Made by a program: the position numbers and the translations under genes
Source: CAYQDR01 sp964416315
GTDB taxonomy: Bacteria > Methylomirabilota > Methylomirabilia > Rokubacteriales > DASRDR01
Direction of reading: 5' to 3'
DNA length: 64,000 nucleotides
Assembly (NCBI GenBank): GCA_964416315.1
Contig: CAYQDR010000007.1
Coordinates: 1 to 64,000, forward strand
Notes under the pieces: model-generated
The model's database searches: none
Told to the model about the DNA's origin: nothing
Seen by the model: the letters and a program-made list of their open reading frames with translations, nothing else
Shown here: positions 51,441 through 60,476 of the stretch, piece by piece
Numbering within the stretch: the stretch's first letter is position 1
How the letters are laid out: each line of letters opens with the position of its first letter

Positions 51441-52637
51441 CTAGAAGAAGCTCTCGGGGACGACGATCACGTCGTTCGGGACGAGGGGGAGGTCCTTGTC
51501 CTTGCGCCCCCGATTGATGATCTCGTTGAGGTCGACGACAAGGGTCTCCTGGCGCCCGTCCCGGTGGGTCCGGATGATCTTCGTCCGGTTGGGGGCAGCG
51601 CGATCCGTAAAGCCGCCCGCCAGGGCGATGCCTCCCACCGCCGTCGTCGCCTGGTCGAGCTGGTAGGCGCCGGGCCGCTTGACCTCACCGAGGACGTAGA
51701 ACGTGTTCCCCGACGGGATGAGCAGGGTGTCCCCGTCCGAGAGGAGCGTGTCCCGGGCGCGCCGGTCGATGCCCGAGAGGTCCACGGCGACGGTTTCCTG
51801 AACGCCCTCACCCCGTTTCCGCAGGATCTTCGCGTCCGCCGCCGCCGCGCGCTCCGTCAGCCCCCCCGCCAGCGTGATCGCCTCGAGGACCGTCGTGTCC
51901 TGCTCCATGCTGTAGGCGCCGGGCCTGCGGACCTCCCCGAGCACGAAGAAGCTCGTGGCTCTCGGCACATAAACGGTGTCGCCGCTCTGGAGGACCAGGT
52001 TCTCCGAGACGTCGCCGTCGAGGAGCTTCCTCAGGTTCACCCGCAGGGTCGTGGCCCCTGGGGCCCCCGGCAACCCGGGGGCGTCGGAATGGGGGAGCCG
52101 CACGATGATCACGTGCCGACCCGCGCTCCGACCCGGGCCACCGGCCTGGGAGAGCACGTCGAGGAGCGTCGTCCGCCCCGTGAGCGGGTACGTCCCCGGC
52201 TTCTCGGCCTCTCCGAGCACGAACACGCGCTGGGACCGATACTCCTCGACCGTCACCGAGACCTGGGGGTCGACCAGATAGTCCTTGGCGAGGAGCTGCC
52301 TGAGCCGGGCCTCGAACTGGGCAGGGGTCAGGCCCGCTGCCTGCACGGCGCCGAGCAGGGGAAAGGCGATGGTCCCGTCCGCGGAGACCACCGCCATGCG
52401 CGTCAGATCGTCGTGCCCCCAGATCGTGATCCTGACGACGTCCCTCGGGCCGAGGCGGTACTCCGAGTCCTGAGCCGCGACCGGGTCTAGCAGCGCGAAG
52501 AGGAGCGCGGCCACCGCGAGGGCTGACCGAACCGGATGTCGAGCCCGGCCTGGCGCGGCCCACGTCAGGGCGCGGCAGCCCTCTTCTGCCGCCCGACTGC
52601 GCCAGACACTCCCGACGCACGCAAACAGCCGGCGCAT
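51441..52637 (-). CDS. Outer-membrane polysaccharide export protein, Wza type with three SLBB domains
   Basis: 398 residues from ATG 52637. A long N-terminal signal region (about 56 residues, cleavage near DPVAAQ) precedes a Poly_export domain (YRLGPRDVVRITIWGHDDLT) and three SLBB-type units (VFVLGEAEKPG, FFVLGEVRRPG, FYVLGEVKRPG). It is a close paralogue of the protein at 44826: the last 60 residues are almost identical, but two internal SLBB units are missing. The signal region has a Cys but no clear lipobox. It stands alone, convergent with the FecR-domain gene, and may serve a second export route. Confidence 0.87.
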   Translation of the reverse strand: MRRLFACVGSVWRSRAAEEGCRALTWAAPGRARHPVRSALAVAALLFALLDPVAAQDSEYRLGPRDVVRITIWGHDDLTRMAVVSADGTIAFPLLGAVQAAGLTPAQFEARLRQLLAKDYLVDPQVSVTVEEYRSQRVFVLGEAEKPGTYPLTGRTTLLDVLSQAGGPGRSAGRHVIIVRLPHSDAPGLPGAPGATTLRVNLRKLLDGDVSENLVLQSGDTVYVPRATSFFVLGEVRRPGAYSMEQDTTVLEAITLAGGLTERAAAADAKILRKRGEGVQETVAVDLSGIDRRARDTLLSDGDTLLIPSGNTFYVLGEVKRPGAYQLDQATTAVGGIALAGGFTDRAAPNRTKIIRTHRDGRQETLVVDLNEIINRGRKDKDLPLVPNDVIVVPESFF

Positions 52638-52741
52638 GGCCGGAAGTCTAGCAGTATGGGTGTCACGGAGGCAAACGGACCCGCCGGAGCGTGTAGATCG
52701 GCACCTACTCGACCCGCTACCGTCTTCACTCACCGCACCCT

Positions 52742-54733
52742 CTACGGCGCCGGGACGGGCCGGGCGGGCGGCCCGCCGGGGCTGAGGGCCAGGCGGTGGA
52801 GACGGCCCGCCCCTTCGATCGCCAGGGCGATGCGCGCTGGCGAAGCACGCCGGCTGAGGGAGACGCAGGCCACGTGCGACGCTCCCGGGGGAAGGTCCAG
52901 GGGGAGCCACCCGAGACCGCCGCCGAGCCGATCGCCCCGTTCGCCCTCGACCTCGAGCCGTAGCCGGCGGAGCGGGTAGAGCGGCACGAAGTCGGGCCCG
53001 GGGTTCCGCAGCGTGACGCACGCCTCCGCGGCACTCCCCTCCGGGGGCAGCGCCAGCTGGGCCGTGGCCTCGAGCACTTCAAGGCCCGGCGGCGCCGGGC
53101 CCTCGATCCGGTAGACGAGGTGCCCGCCCACGACCCGCTCGAGGCGAAGGGCGCCCGACGCGGCGAGCGCCGCCTCGTGCGTCCGATCGAGCCAGCGCTG
53201 ATCGACGAGCACGACGTCGGGCTTGAGGCCCCGGATCAGCGCGAGGGTCCGGGTGTCGGGGAAGGCGGCCATCGCCGCGACGAGGGCCTCGTAGTGCGGC
53301 GGCAGGTAGCTCGCCCACCCGTTGACCGTCGGCCGGAGGTGGAAGGCCGCCCCCGCGACCTTGTCCCAGTCGTCCCCCATCGGCAGCTCGAGCGCCACCG
53401 TGCTCGGCGGCTGTTCCGCGAGCCAGCGGTAGACCTCGGGAAGCGCGGCCGCGTCGAGCCGCCGGACGGCGCCCGGGAACGGCGCGCCGACCGCCTCGAG
53501 GAGCGCGATCCCGATCAGGGCCGCCACCGCGAGCCGACGGCGCGCGGGCGAGAGCGAGGCCACGAGCCTCGCGGCCCCCGCGGCCGCCAGGAGCGCCAGG
53601 CCGAGGGCGACGAAGGCGGCGAAGCGCCGCGGCGTCCGGACCGCGTCGAAGCCGGGCACGAGCCCCCAGAGGAGCCGGTACGGCAGGGGCCACGCGCCCC
53701 AGGGGGTCAGGAGTGTCGGCCCGAGGGCGAGCACCGCCGCACCGCCCGCCGTCGCCACGTAGGGCCCGAGCGTCGCCCGCAGCCCGTCCCGCCCGCGCGC
53801 CAGCGCGACGACCCCGACGGCCGCCAGCGCGAGGACCGCGAGCCCCGGATAGAGCGCCTCGTGGTCCAGGTCCACGACCCGCCCGACCCCGGCGAGGCGA
53901 TGGAGCAGGTGCTCCGGCGGGACGCCGAGGTAGTCGGCGAGCGCGGCCGAGTACCGCTCGTTGTCGGCGAGCGTGCGGCCGAGGCGCCACTCCCGCGCGA
54001 GCGCGCGGTACGGGAGGAGGTACGCGGCGAGGAGCGCCACCGCCGGGACGGCCACGCCGCCGAGCCGCAGGAGGTGCGTGCGGCCGAGCCGCCGCCCGCC
54101 CCGGCCGACCGCGGCCACGAGGAACACCGCGACGGCGACGCCGGCGAAGAGGAAGGCGATCATGCTCGAGAGCGCGAGCCCGAGCCCGACGCCGGCCGCC
54201 GTGGCCGCCGCGACCCACGTCGGCCGCGCCAGGAACCGCTCGAGGGCGAGGAAGACCCAGGGGAACCAGAACGCCGAGAGGGCCTGGAGGTTGTGCGCCT
54301 GGTGGAGGAGCCGCGGGGAGTAGGCGAAGACGACCCCCGCGACGAGCGCCGCCTCGCGGGCGCCCGTGAGCCGCGCCGCGAGGGCGGCCGCGCCGAGGGC
54401 GGCGAGGGTGTAGGCCGCCACCAGGACCACGTTGTGCCCGACGACGGGGTTCCCCGTCGCGACGGTCGCGGGGAGCGCGAGCAGGGCGTAGAGCGGGATG
54501 TACTCCCCGAGGGCGAGCGTCCCCGCATAGGGGGCGAAGATGCTCGCGTCGAGGAGCCGGACGCCGGGCGTCACGAGGGCATGAGCCACCCAGCGCAGGT
54601 AGTAGACGGAGAGGAGGGGGTCCTCGGACGCCCCGAGGCACGTGCCGAAGCAGCGCGGGAGGGGCCAGCTCACGGCGAGCGTGAGGGCGAGCGCGCCGGC
54701 GGCGAGGGCGAATCGTCCGCGAAGGGGGGTCAG
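52742..54733 (-). CDS. Polytopic membrane protein with C-terminal soluble domain
   Basis: About 663 residues. Roughly ten membrane segments occupy the first 420 residues, with GTCLGASEDPLLSVYYLRWV and YSPRLLHQAHNLQALSAFWF in loops. A soluble part follows (VALELPMGDDWDKVAGAAFH, LRPTVNGWASYLPPHYEALV). The layout resembles YfhO/GT-C-like membrane glycosyltransferases, but no family can be named with confidence. No ATG, GTG or TTG fits the N-terminus: a CTG at 54733, two bases after the carrier gene stop, is used, while GTG 54673 would cut into the first membrane helix. The start is therefore uncertain. Confidence 0.6.
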   Translation of the reverse strand: MTPLRGRFALAAGALALTLAVSWPLPRCFGTCLGASEDPLLSVYYLRWVAHALVTPGVRLLDASIFAPYAGTLALGEYIPLYALLALPATVATGNPVVGHNVVLVAAYTLAALGAAALAARLTGAREAALVAGVVFAYSPRLLHQAHNLQALSAFWFPWVFLALERFLARPTWVAAATAAGVGLGLALSSMIAFLFAGVAVAVFLVAAVGRGGRRLGRTHLLRLGGVAVPAVALLAAYLLPYRALAREWRLGRTLADNERYSAALADYLGVPPEHLLHRLAGVGRVVDLDHEALYPGLAVLALAAVGVVALARGRDGLRATLGPYVATAGGAAVLALGPTLLTPWGAWPLPYRLLWGLVPGFDAVRTPRRFAAFVALGLALLAAAGAARLVASLSPARRRLAVAALIGIALLEAVGAPFPGAVRRLDAAALPEVYRWLAEQPPSTVALELPMGDDWDKVAGAAFHLRPTVNGWASYLPPHYEALVAAMAAFPDTRTLALIRGLKPDVVLVDQRWLDRTHEAALAASGALRLERVVGGHLVYRIEGPAPPGLEVLEATAQLALPPEGSAAEACVTLRNPGPDFVPLYPLRRLRLEVEGERGDRLGGGLGWLPLDLPPGASHVACVSLSRRASPARIALAIEGAGRLHRLALSPGGPPARPVPAP

Positions 54734-54735
54734 GG

Positions 54736-55257
54736 CTACGACGTGGCCTCGGGGGACACGACGACGAGCAGGTCGCCCGCGTTGACCGCCTGCCCCGGGT
54801 CGACGCGGACCTCCGTCACGACCCCGCCCGTGGTCGCCCGGAACTCGTTCTCCATCTTCATCGCCTCGAGCACGACCAGCGGGGCCCCCGCGCTCACGCG
54901 CTCGCCGGGACGCACGTGCACCGCGACGACCCGGCCGGGCATCGGGGCCACGAGGCGCTGGCCCCTCCCGGGGGCGCGCGCGGCGGCGACCCGGCGGCCG
55001 TCGCCCCCGGGCTCCTCGACGCGGACCCGGTAGGTCTCCCCCGCTAACGCCACGACGACCTCGCCGTGCTCCTCGCCGACATCGGCGAGGTGCGAGCTCC
55101 CCGCGATCAGGAGCGACCACGGCCCTGACGGCAGCCGACGGGCGTCCACCTCGACCCACTCGTCGCCCAGGCGGACGCGGTACCGGCTTTCCACCTCGGC
55201 GACTTCGACCACGAGCGTCCGTCCACCGGCCGTGACGACGAAGCGCACCGGCGTCAT
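54736..55257 (-). CDS. Biotin carboxyl carrier subunit of an acyl-CoA/pyruvate-type carboxylase
   Basis: 173 residues. The last 75 form a biotinyl/lipoyl attachment domain (APMPGRVVAVHVRPGERV) with the canonical biotinylation motif EAMKM; the modified Lys is residue 134. The N-terminal hundred residues are a linker-like region as in propionyl- or methylcrotonyl-CoA carboxylase alpha subunits. The start overlaps the biotin carboxylase stop (ATGA), so carboxylase and carrier are two chains of what is often one protein. No carboxyltransferase subunit is seen nearby. Confidence 0.87.
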   Translation of the reverse strand: MTPVRFVVTAGGRTLVVEVAEVESRYRVRLGDEWVEVDARRLPSGPWSLLIAGSSHLADVGEEHGEVVVALAGETYRVRVEEPGGDGRRVAAARAPGRGQRLVAPMPGRVVAVHVRPGERVSAGAPLVVLEAMKMENEFRATTGGVVTEVRVDPGQAVNAGDLLVVVSPEATS

Positions 55258-56768
55258 CGCGGCGGCCGGCGGGCTCCCGGGCGCGCCGACAGCGCCCAGG
55301 GGGACGGGCCAGGCCGGCCCTCGGGGGCGCGGGGGCCCGCGGCCTTCGCCCGCTCATACGCGTGGAGCGCGGCGGCGATGATCGCCACACGGGGCGGCGG
55401 TCCGTCGCGGCGTCCGGGCCCGCCCGGGAACGCCCGCTCGACGAACGCCGTCGAGAGCCGTCCCGCCAGGAAGTCGGGGTGTGCCATGACCGCCGCGTGG
55501 AACGGGATGGTCGTCTTCACGCCGGTCACGACGAACTCGGCCAGCGCCCGGGCCATGCGCCGCGCGGCCTCGCCGCGGTCGCGGCCCCAGGCGATCAGCT
55601 TGGCCATGAGCGGGTCGTAGTAGATCGGGACCTCGGCGCCCTCGTACACGCCCGCGTCCACCCGCACGCCCGGACCCGCCGGCGGCCGCCACGCGGTGAT
55701 GCGGCCGGGCGAGGGCATGAAGCCGGCCGCGGGATCTTCGGCGAGGATCCGGCACTCGATCGCCCAGCCGCGCGGCGCGACGTCGGCCTGGGCGTAGCCG
55801 AGGGGCTCGCCGGCGGCGAGCCGGAGCTGCTCGCGCACGAGGTCGAGCCCCGTCACCAGCTCGGTCACCGGGTGCTCGACCTGGATCCGCGTGTTGACCT
55901 CGAGGAAGTAGAAGCGCCGGTCGGCGTCCACGAGGAACTCGACCGTCCCCGCGTTCCGGTAGCCGACCGAGGCGAGGAGCCGGCACGCCGCCTCCCCCAT
56001 CCGCCGCCGGAGGTCCGCGTCCACCAGCGGCGACGGCGCCTCCTCGACGAGCTTCTGGTGGCGCCGCTGGATCGAGCACTCGCGCTCCCCCAGGTGGACG
56101 ATCCCCCCGTGGGCGTCCGCCAGCACCTGCACCTCGATGTGCCGCGGCTCCGGCATCGCCTTCTCGAGGTAGATCGTGCCCTCGCCGAAGGCCGAGGCGG
56201 CCTCGGAGCGGGCCAGGCGCAGCGCGGGGCCCAGCTCGGCCGGGCCGGCGACGAGCCGCATCCCCCGGCCGCCGCCGCCCAGCGCGGCCTTGATCATGAC
56301 GGGGTAGCCCAGCTCCCGTGCGGTGCGCGCCGCCTCCTCGTCCGAGCCGACCGGCTCCCGCATCCCCGGCACGAGCGGGATGTCACACGCCGCCGCGGCC
56401 CGGCGGGCGGCCGTCTTGTCCCCCATCGTGGCGATGGCCTCGGGGGGCGGTCCGATGAAGGTGAGCCCGGCGGCACGGCAGGCCTCGGCGAACGCCGCGT
56501 TCTCGGCGAGAAACCCGTAGCCGGGGTGGACCGCCTCGGCGCCGCTCGCGCGCGCCACGGCGAGCAGCCGGTCGACGACGAGGTAGCTCTGGGTCGCCGG
56601 CCCCGGCCCGATCGGGTACGCCTCGTCGGCGAGCTGGACGTGGAGCGCCTCGCGGTCGGCGTCGGAGAACACGGCGACGGTCTTCAGGCCGGCCTCGCGG
56701 CACGCGCGGAGGACGCGCACCGCGATCTCCCCGCGATTGGCGATGAGGACCTTGCCGAACACGGTCAT
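55254..56768 (-). CDS. accC: Biotin carboxylase subunit
   Basis: 504 residues. It has the biotin carboxylase N-domain (FGKVLIANRGEIAVRVLRAC), an ATP-grasp domain with the glycine-rich ALGGGGRGMR loop and ERECSIQRRHQKLVEEAPSP, and catalytic-site residues in EVNTRIQVEHPVTELVTG. It carboxylates biotin on the neighbouring carrier protein using bicarbonate and ATP. The C-terminal 60 residues extend beyond AccC and resemble the linker of acyl-CoA carboxylase alpha chains, so the acceptor may be propionyl- or another acyl-CoA. The ATG at 56768 directly follows a G-rich repeat. Confidence 0.88.
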   Translation of the reverse strand: MTVFGKVLIANRGEIAVRVLRACREAGLKTVAVFSDADREALHVQLADEAYPIGPGPATQSYLVVDRLLAVARASGAEAVHPGYGFLAENAAFAEACRAAGLTFIGPPPEAIATMGDKTAARRAAAACDIPLVPGMREPVGSDEEAARTARELGYPVMIKAALGGGGRGMRLVAGPAELGPALRLARSEAASAFGEGTIYLEKAMPEPRHIEVQVLADAHGGIVHLGERECSIQRRHQKLVEEAPSPLVDADLRRRMGEAACRLLASVGYRNAGTVEFLVDADRRFYFLEVNTRIQVEHPVTELVTGLDLVREQLRLAAGEPLGYAQADVAPRGWAIECRILAEDPAAGFMPSPGRITAWRPPAGPGVRVDAGVYEGAEVPIYYDPLMAKLIAWGRDRGEAARRMARALAEFVVTGVKTTIPFHAAVMAHPDFLAGRLSTAFVERAFPGGPGRRDGPPPRVAIIAAALHAYERAKAAGPRAPEGRPGPSPWALSARPGARRPPR

Positions 56769-56909
56769 TCGAGACCCCCCGCACCCCCGCCCCCTCCCAC
56801 CCTTCGGGGGGAGGGGAGGGTACGCTCCCATCGGCCGGCCCGTGCACGGTGTCTCATTCGGGTCCCCCCGCACCCCCGTCCCCTCCCACCCCTCAGGGGG
56901 GGAGGGGAG
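56765..56909. repeat. Duplicated G/C-run repeat unit
   Basis: Two direct copies of a unit of about 56 bases, 56765-56820 and 56854-56909, roughly 88 percent identical. Each starts TCATTCG and contains CCCCCCGCACCCCC, CCCTCCCACCC and a GGGGGGAGGGG arm able to fold back. The first copy includes the accC start codon. A related hairpin lies at 63972-63996. Such C-run/G-run hairpins look like a dispersed REP-like element of this genome; they could also act as terminators. Confidence 0.55.
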
Positions 56910-57075
56910 CCGCCTCCCTCCTCGTCGTCCTCGCGAGGGCGGGTGGGCGCATCGTCAGCGCGGGAGCGCCCGCAGCGTCTCTTCGAGGAAGGAGGTGTCC
57001 ACCAGATCGCGCGGCGACAGCGCGGTCGTGATCATCGCGGTCTTGTGGTACCAGGCGAGGAAGATGTCTGCCGCC
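56910..57075. other. Rest of gap between ndk and accC
   Basis: The 307 bases between ndk and accC (56769-57075) consist of the duplicated repeat, the decayed coding fragment at 56955-57080 and about 45 bases with nothing recognised. No promoter with two good hexamers was found. Confidence 0.4.
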
Positions 57076-57080
57076 TCATC
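56955..57080 (-). pseudogene. Coding remnant after ndk
   Basis: A frame without a start codon reads DEAADIFLAWYHKTAMITTA and on to SFLEETLRALPR before a stop. About 90 percent of its third codon positions are G or C, as in real genes of this window, and the translation is protein-like. It begins exactly where ndk ends, in another frame, so it looks like the 3' end of a gene whose front was lost. The family is not recognised. Confidence 0.4.
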
Positions 57081-57501
57081 GGCCGTGGAGCTCCAGGCCC
57101 GGGAAGAAGTACGGGATCTCGAAGGCCGCCGACTCCGGCGAGTCGGAGCCGTGGACGACGTTGGCCTCGATCGACTCGGCGAGGTCCTTGCGGATCGTCC
57201 CGACCGCCGCTTGGGCCGGGTTCGTCGCGCCCATGATCTCGCGGACGCGCGCGATCGCGTCCTCCCCCTCGAGGACCATGGGGATGCAGGGACCCTGGCT
57301 CATGAAGCGGGTGAGGCTCTGGAAGAAGGGCCGCTCCCGGTGGACGGCATAGAAGCCCTCGGCGTGCTCGAGCGTGAGGTGCACCATGCGCATCGCCAGG
57401 ATGCGGAGCCCGGCCGTCTCGAACCGGGAGATGATCCGCCCCGCGATCCGGCGCCGAATGGCGTCCGGCTTCACGATCACCAGGGTGCGCTCGATGGCCA
57501 T
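57076..57501 (-). CDS. ndk: Nucleoside diphosphate kinase
   Basis: 141 residues, the standard length. ERTLVIVKPDAIRRRIAGRI opens the protein, RPFFQSLTRFMSQGP is the Kpn-loop region and NVVHGSDSPESAAFEI carries the catalytic phosphohistidine (His-117). It transfers the gamma phosphate of ATP to nucleoside diphosphates. It starts five bases after the sucD stop; linkage to succinyl-CoA synthetase is common and makes sense because that enzyme may yield GTP. Confidence 0.95.
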   Translation of the reverse strand: MAIERTLVIVKPDAIRRRIAGRIISRFETAGLRILAMRMVHLTLEHAEGFYAVHRERPFFQSLTRFMSQGPCIPMVLEGEDAIARVREIMGATNPAQAAVGTIRKDLAESIEANVVHGSDSPESAAFEIPYFFPGLELHGR

Positions 57502-57506
57502 CCGGC

Positions 57507-58385
57507 CTAGCCCTTCCGAGCGAGGACGCGGGCCACGGTCACCCCCATGTCGGCGGGGCTCCGGACCGTGGTGATGCCGGCCGCCTCCATCGCCCGCATC
57601 TTCTCGGCGGCCGTCCCCTTGCCGCCCGAGATGATCGCGCCCGCGTGGCCCATGCGGCGCCCCGGCGGCGCCGTCTGGCCGCAGATGAACCCGACCACGG
57701 GCTTCGTCACGCGCGCCCGGACGAACTCCGCCGCCTCCTCCTCGGCGGTGCCCCCGATCTCGCCGATCAGCATGATCGCCTCCGTCTGGGGGTCCGCCTG
57801 GAAGAGGCCCAGCACGTCCACGAAGCTCGTGCCGTTCACCGGATCGCCCCCGATCCCGACGCAGGAGGACTGCCCGAGCCCGCGCTGGGTGAGCTGGTGG
57901 ACCACTTCGTAGGTGAGCGTGCCGCTGCGGGACACGACCCCGACCGGCCCCTCCTTGTGGATGTGCCCCGGCATGATGCCCGCCTTGGCCTTGCCGGGCG
58001 AGATGAGGCCGGGGCAGTTCGGGCCGACGAGGCGGCTCGCCGTCCGGCCGAGGAACGCCTTCACCCGGACCATCTCCGCGACCGGGATCCCCTCGGTGAT
58101 GCAAACGATGACGCCGACGCCGGCCGCCGCCGCCTCCATGATCGCGTCCGCGGCGGCGGAGGGCGGGACGAAGATGAGCGCGCAGTTGGCGCCCTCCGCG
58201 CGGACCGCCGCCGCGATCGTGTTCCAGACCGGGAAGCCCTCGTGGGTCGTGCCGCCCTTGCCCGGCGTCACGCCGCCGACGACCCGGGTCCCGTACTCCT
58301 TGCAGCGGAGCGCGTGGAAGGTCCCCTCGCGGCCCGTGATCCCCTGGACGACGACGCGGGTCGAGCGGTCGACCAGGATGCTCAC
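57507..58385 (-). CDS. sucD: Succinyl-CoA synthetase alpha subunit
   Basis: 292 residues from a GTG overlapping the sucC stop (GTGA). The CoA-binding domain starts LVDRSTRVVVQGITGREGTF, with GGVTPGKGG, and RLVGPNCPGLISPGKAKAGI lies in the middle. The active-site phosphohistidine is in GRRMGHAGAI. With the beta subunit it interconverts succinyl-CoA and succinate with ATP/GTP formation in the citric acid cycle, or runs in reverse in a reductive branch. Confidence 0.95.
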   Translation of the reverse strand: MSILVDRSTRVVVQGITGREGTFHALRCKEYGTRVVGGVTPGKGGTTHEGFPVWNTIAAAVRAEGANCALIFVPPSAAADAIMEAAAAGVGVIVCITEGIPVAEMVRVKAFLGRTASRLVGPNCPGLISPGKAKAGIMPGHIHKEGPVGVVSRSGTLTYEVVHQLTQRGLGQSSCVGIGGDPVNGTSFVDVLGLFQADPQTEAIMLIGEIGGTAEEEAAEFVRARVTKPVVGFICGQTAPPGRRMGHAGAIISGGKGTAAEKMRAMEAAGITTVRSPADMGVTVARVLARKG

Positions 58386-59548
58386 GCGGCACCGCGGGCG
58401 AGTTCGACCACTCGCGCCGCTCCCTCCCCCATGTCGTCCGCGCTCGTGAAGTTCAGCCCCGACTCGGCGAGCATCTTCTTGCCGAGCTCGACGTTCGTCC
58501 CCTCCATGCGGACCACCACGGGCAGCCGGAGGCCGAGCTTGCGCACGGCGGCGATGACGCCCCCGGCGAGTCGGTCGCAGCGGAGGATCCCGCCGAAGAC
58601 GTTGATGAAGACCGCCCGGACGCTCGGGTCGGAGGACAGGATGCGGAAGGCGTTCTCGATCTGCTCGGGCGAGGCCCCGCCGCCGACGTCGAGGAAGTTG
58701 GCCGGCTCGCCGCCGGCGAGCTTGATGATGTCCATCGTGGCCATCGCGAGGCCGGCGCCGTTCACCATGCAGCCGACGTTCCCGTCGAGCTTGATGTAGT
58801 TGAGGCCGTGCTTCGAGGCCTCGACGTCGAGCGGATCCTCCTCGTTCGGGTCGCGGAGCGCCACGACCTCGGGATGCCGGAAGAGCGCGTTGTCGTCGAA
58901 GTTGAGCTTGGCGTCGAGCGCGAGAACCCGCCCGTCGCGCGTGAGGACGAGCGGGTTGATCTCGGCGAGCGAGCAGTCCTTCGCGAGGTAGAGGCGGAAG
59001 AGGTCGAGGATCAGCGTCACGCCCGCTTTGAAGGCGTCCCCCGAGAGCCCGAGACCGAAGCCGAGCGCCCGGGCCTGGAACGGCTGGAGGCCGAGCGCCG
59101 GGTCCGCCCACTCCCGGACGATCCGCTCGGGGTGTCGAGCCGCCACCTCCTCGATCTCCATCCCGCCCGCCTGGGACGCCATGACGACGTGCGTGCTCCG
59201 GGCGCGGTCGAGCGTGGTCGCCAGGTAGAGCTCGGCGGCGACCGGCGAGGCCTCCTCGACCAGGACCTTGAGGACGCGGATCCCCTCGGGCGGCGTCTGG
59301 GGCGTCTTGAGCGTCATCCCCAGGATCTGCCGCGCCGCCTCCTCCGCGCCGGCGGCGTCCTGGGCGAGCTTGATGCCGCCGGCCTTTCCCCGGCCGCCCG
59401 CGTGGACCTGGGCCTTGACGACGACCGGGCCGCCGAGGCGCTCGGCGATCGCCCGCGCGTGGGCAGGCGTCTCGGCCACCTCGCCGCGCGGCACGGGGAC
59501 CCCGAACTCCGTGAGGATCGACTTCGCCTGGTACTCGTGGATCTTCAT
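58382..59548 (-). CDS. sucC: Succinyl-CoA synthetase beta subunit
   Basis: 388 residues, standard length. ATP-grasp domain: MKIHEYQAKSILTEFGVPVP, VKAQVHAGGRGKAGGIKLA, EINPLVLTRDGRVLALDAK and GNVGCMVNGAGLAMATMDII, with the C-terminal FLDVGGGASPEQI and NVFGGILRCDR blocks that bind the nucleotide and succinate. It precedes sucD with a four-base overlap. The 157-base gap upstream, before the frdD stop, shows no convincing promoter. Confidence 0.95.
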   Translation of the reverse strand: MKIHEYQAKSILTEFGVPVPRGEVAETPAHARAIAERLGGPVVVKAQVHAGGRGKAGGIKLAQDAAGAEEAARQILGMTLKTPQTPPEGIRVLKVLVEEASPVAAELYLATTLDRARSTHVVMASQAGGMEIEEVAARHPERIVREWADPALGLQPFQARALGFGLGLSGDAFKAGVTLILDLFRLYLAKDCSLAEINPLVLTRDGRVLALDAKLNFDDNALFRHPEVVALRDPNEEDPLDVEASKHGLNYIKLDGNVGCMVNGAGLAMATMDIIKLAGGEPANFLDVGGGASPEQIENAFRILSSDPSVRAVFINVFGGILRCDRLAGGVIAAVRKLGLRLPVVVRMEGTNVELGKKMLAESGLNFTSADDMGEGAARVVELARGAA

Positions 59549-59705
59549 TCGAGTCTCACAGGCTCTTGCACTTACGCAGGACGTCCATGAGGACTGGATT
59601 CAACACAGGATTGTCTCATCGCCCGGCCGCATCGCATCTGGGGCTAACGCGCAGCCTAACCCGGGGTCGATCACCTCGCTTCGCCGCGCCCTTACTGGCC
59701 GCCGG

Positions 59706-60053
59706 CTACCGGATGTTCCACAGGGTGTACGCTGCCACGACCGTTCCCGCGAGTGCGGCGCCGTAACACAGGACGGCGATGAGCGCGGTCAGGTGCTTCA
59801 GCTGCAAGCCGTCGTAGAGCGTGTACCGGAAGCGGTGGGCCCAGTGGAAGAGGGGCAGGGAGATGAGGCCGAAGAGGTAGAGCTGCGTCACCGGATGCCG
59901 GAGCAGGTCGCGAAGGGCCTCGTAGCGCGGCGGCTCGAGCCACCCCAGGGGGAACGCCAGCCCCGTCAGGAACAGGTGGACGGGGAAGAGGAGCGCGGCG
60001 ACGGTCCCGCCGGCGCTGAAGAGGAGCCAGAGAACGGGCGTGATCCGGTTCAC
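59706..60053 (-). CDS. frdD: Fumarate reductase membrane anchor subunit D
   Basis: 115 residues with three membrane helices. LWLLFSAGGTVAALLFPVHL at the N-terminus and LISLPLFHWAHRFRYTLYDG between helices 2 and 3 match FrdD. With FrdC it anchors the catalytic FrdAB dimer and forms the quinone site. It starts three bases after the frdC stop and is the last gene of frdABCD. Confidence 0.87.
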   Translation of the reverse strand: MNRITPVLWLLFSAGGTVAALLFPVHLFLTGLAFPLGWLEPPRYEALRDLLRHPVTQLYLFGLISLPLFHWAHRFRYTLYDGLQLKHLTALIAVLCYGAALAGTVVAAYTLWNIR

Positions 60054-60056
60054 CGT

Positions 60057-60476
60057 CTATCTCCGCAACAGCAGGACGGCCACGCCGCCGGAGAGGAGCA
60101 GCCAGGCCGCGTAGTTCAGGCCGACGACCACCCAGTCGGGCACCCGCGTGCCGCCCAGCCGGACGACCATGGCCTTGGGGGCCAGGTTGAACCAGGTGAT
60201 GGCGTGGAAGAGGACGAAGAGAAAGGCGACGGCATGGAGGAACACGAAGAGCGGCGATCGGAGGCGTGCGAGGAACTGCGCGTAGGCTTCCGGTCCCTGG
60301 AGGACCGCGCGGACCTCCCAGAGGTAGACCACCGCGAAGAAGGCGACGAAGACGCTGGTGAGCTCCCGCAGGACGAAACCCGTGTAGGCCCGGTTCTGCA
60401 GCCACCACCAGACCGAGACGCGGCGACGGTGCCACCGCGGGTGGTAGAGCGTGTAGTGGGGCTCAGGGTGGCTCAT
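60057..60476 (-). CDS. frdC: Fumarate reductase membrane anchor subunit C
   Basis: 139 residues with three membrane helices. The N-terminal YHPRWHRRRVSVWWWLQNRA and the motif LHAVAFLFVLFHAITWFNLA agree with FrdC of the E. coli type, which carries no haem. Overlap with frdB is ATGA. Presence of both C and D subunits indicates the four-subunit quinol:fumarate reductase type. Confidence 0.88.
   Translation of the reverse strand: MSHPEPHYTLYHPRWHRRRVSVWWWLQNRAYTGFVLRELTSVFVAFFAVVYLWEVRAVLQGPEAYAQFLARLRSPLFVFLHAVAFLFVLFHAITWFNLAPKAMVVRLGGTRVPDWVVVGLNYAAWLLLSGGVAVLLLRR

Noticed and set aside
57502..59111. A 534-residue frame covering part of sucC and all of sucD
   Set aside because: Only the last 292 residues are SucD; the upstream part is an out-of-frame reading of sucC and the GTG at 58385 is the true start.
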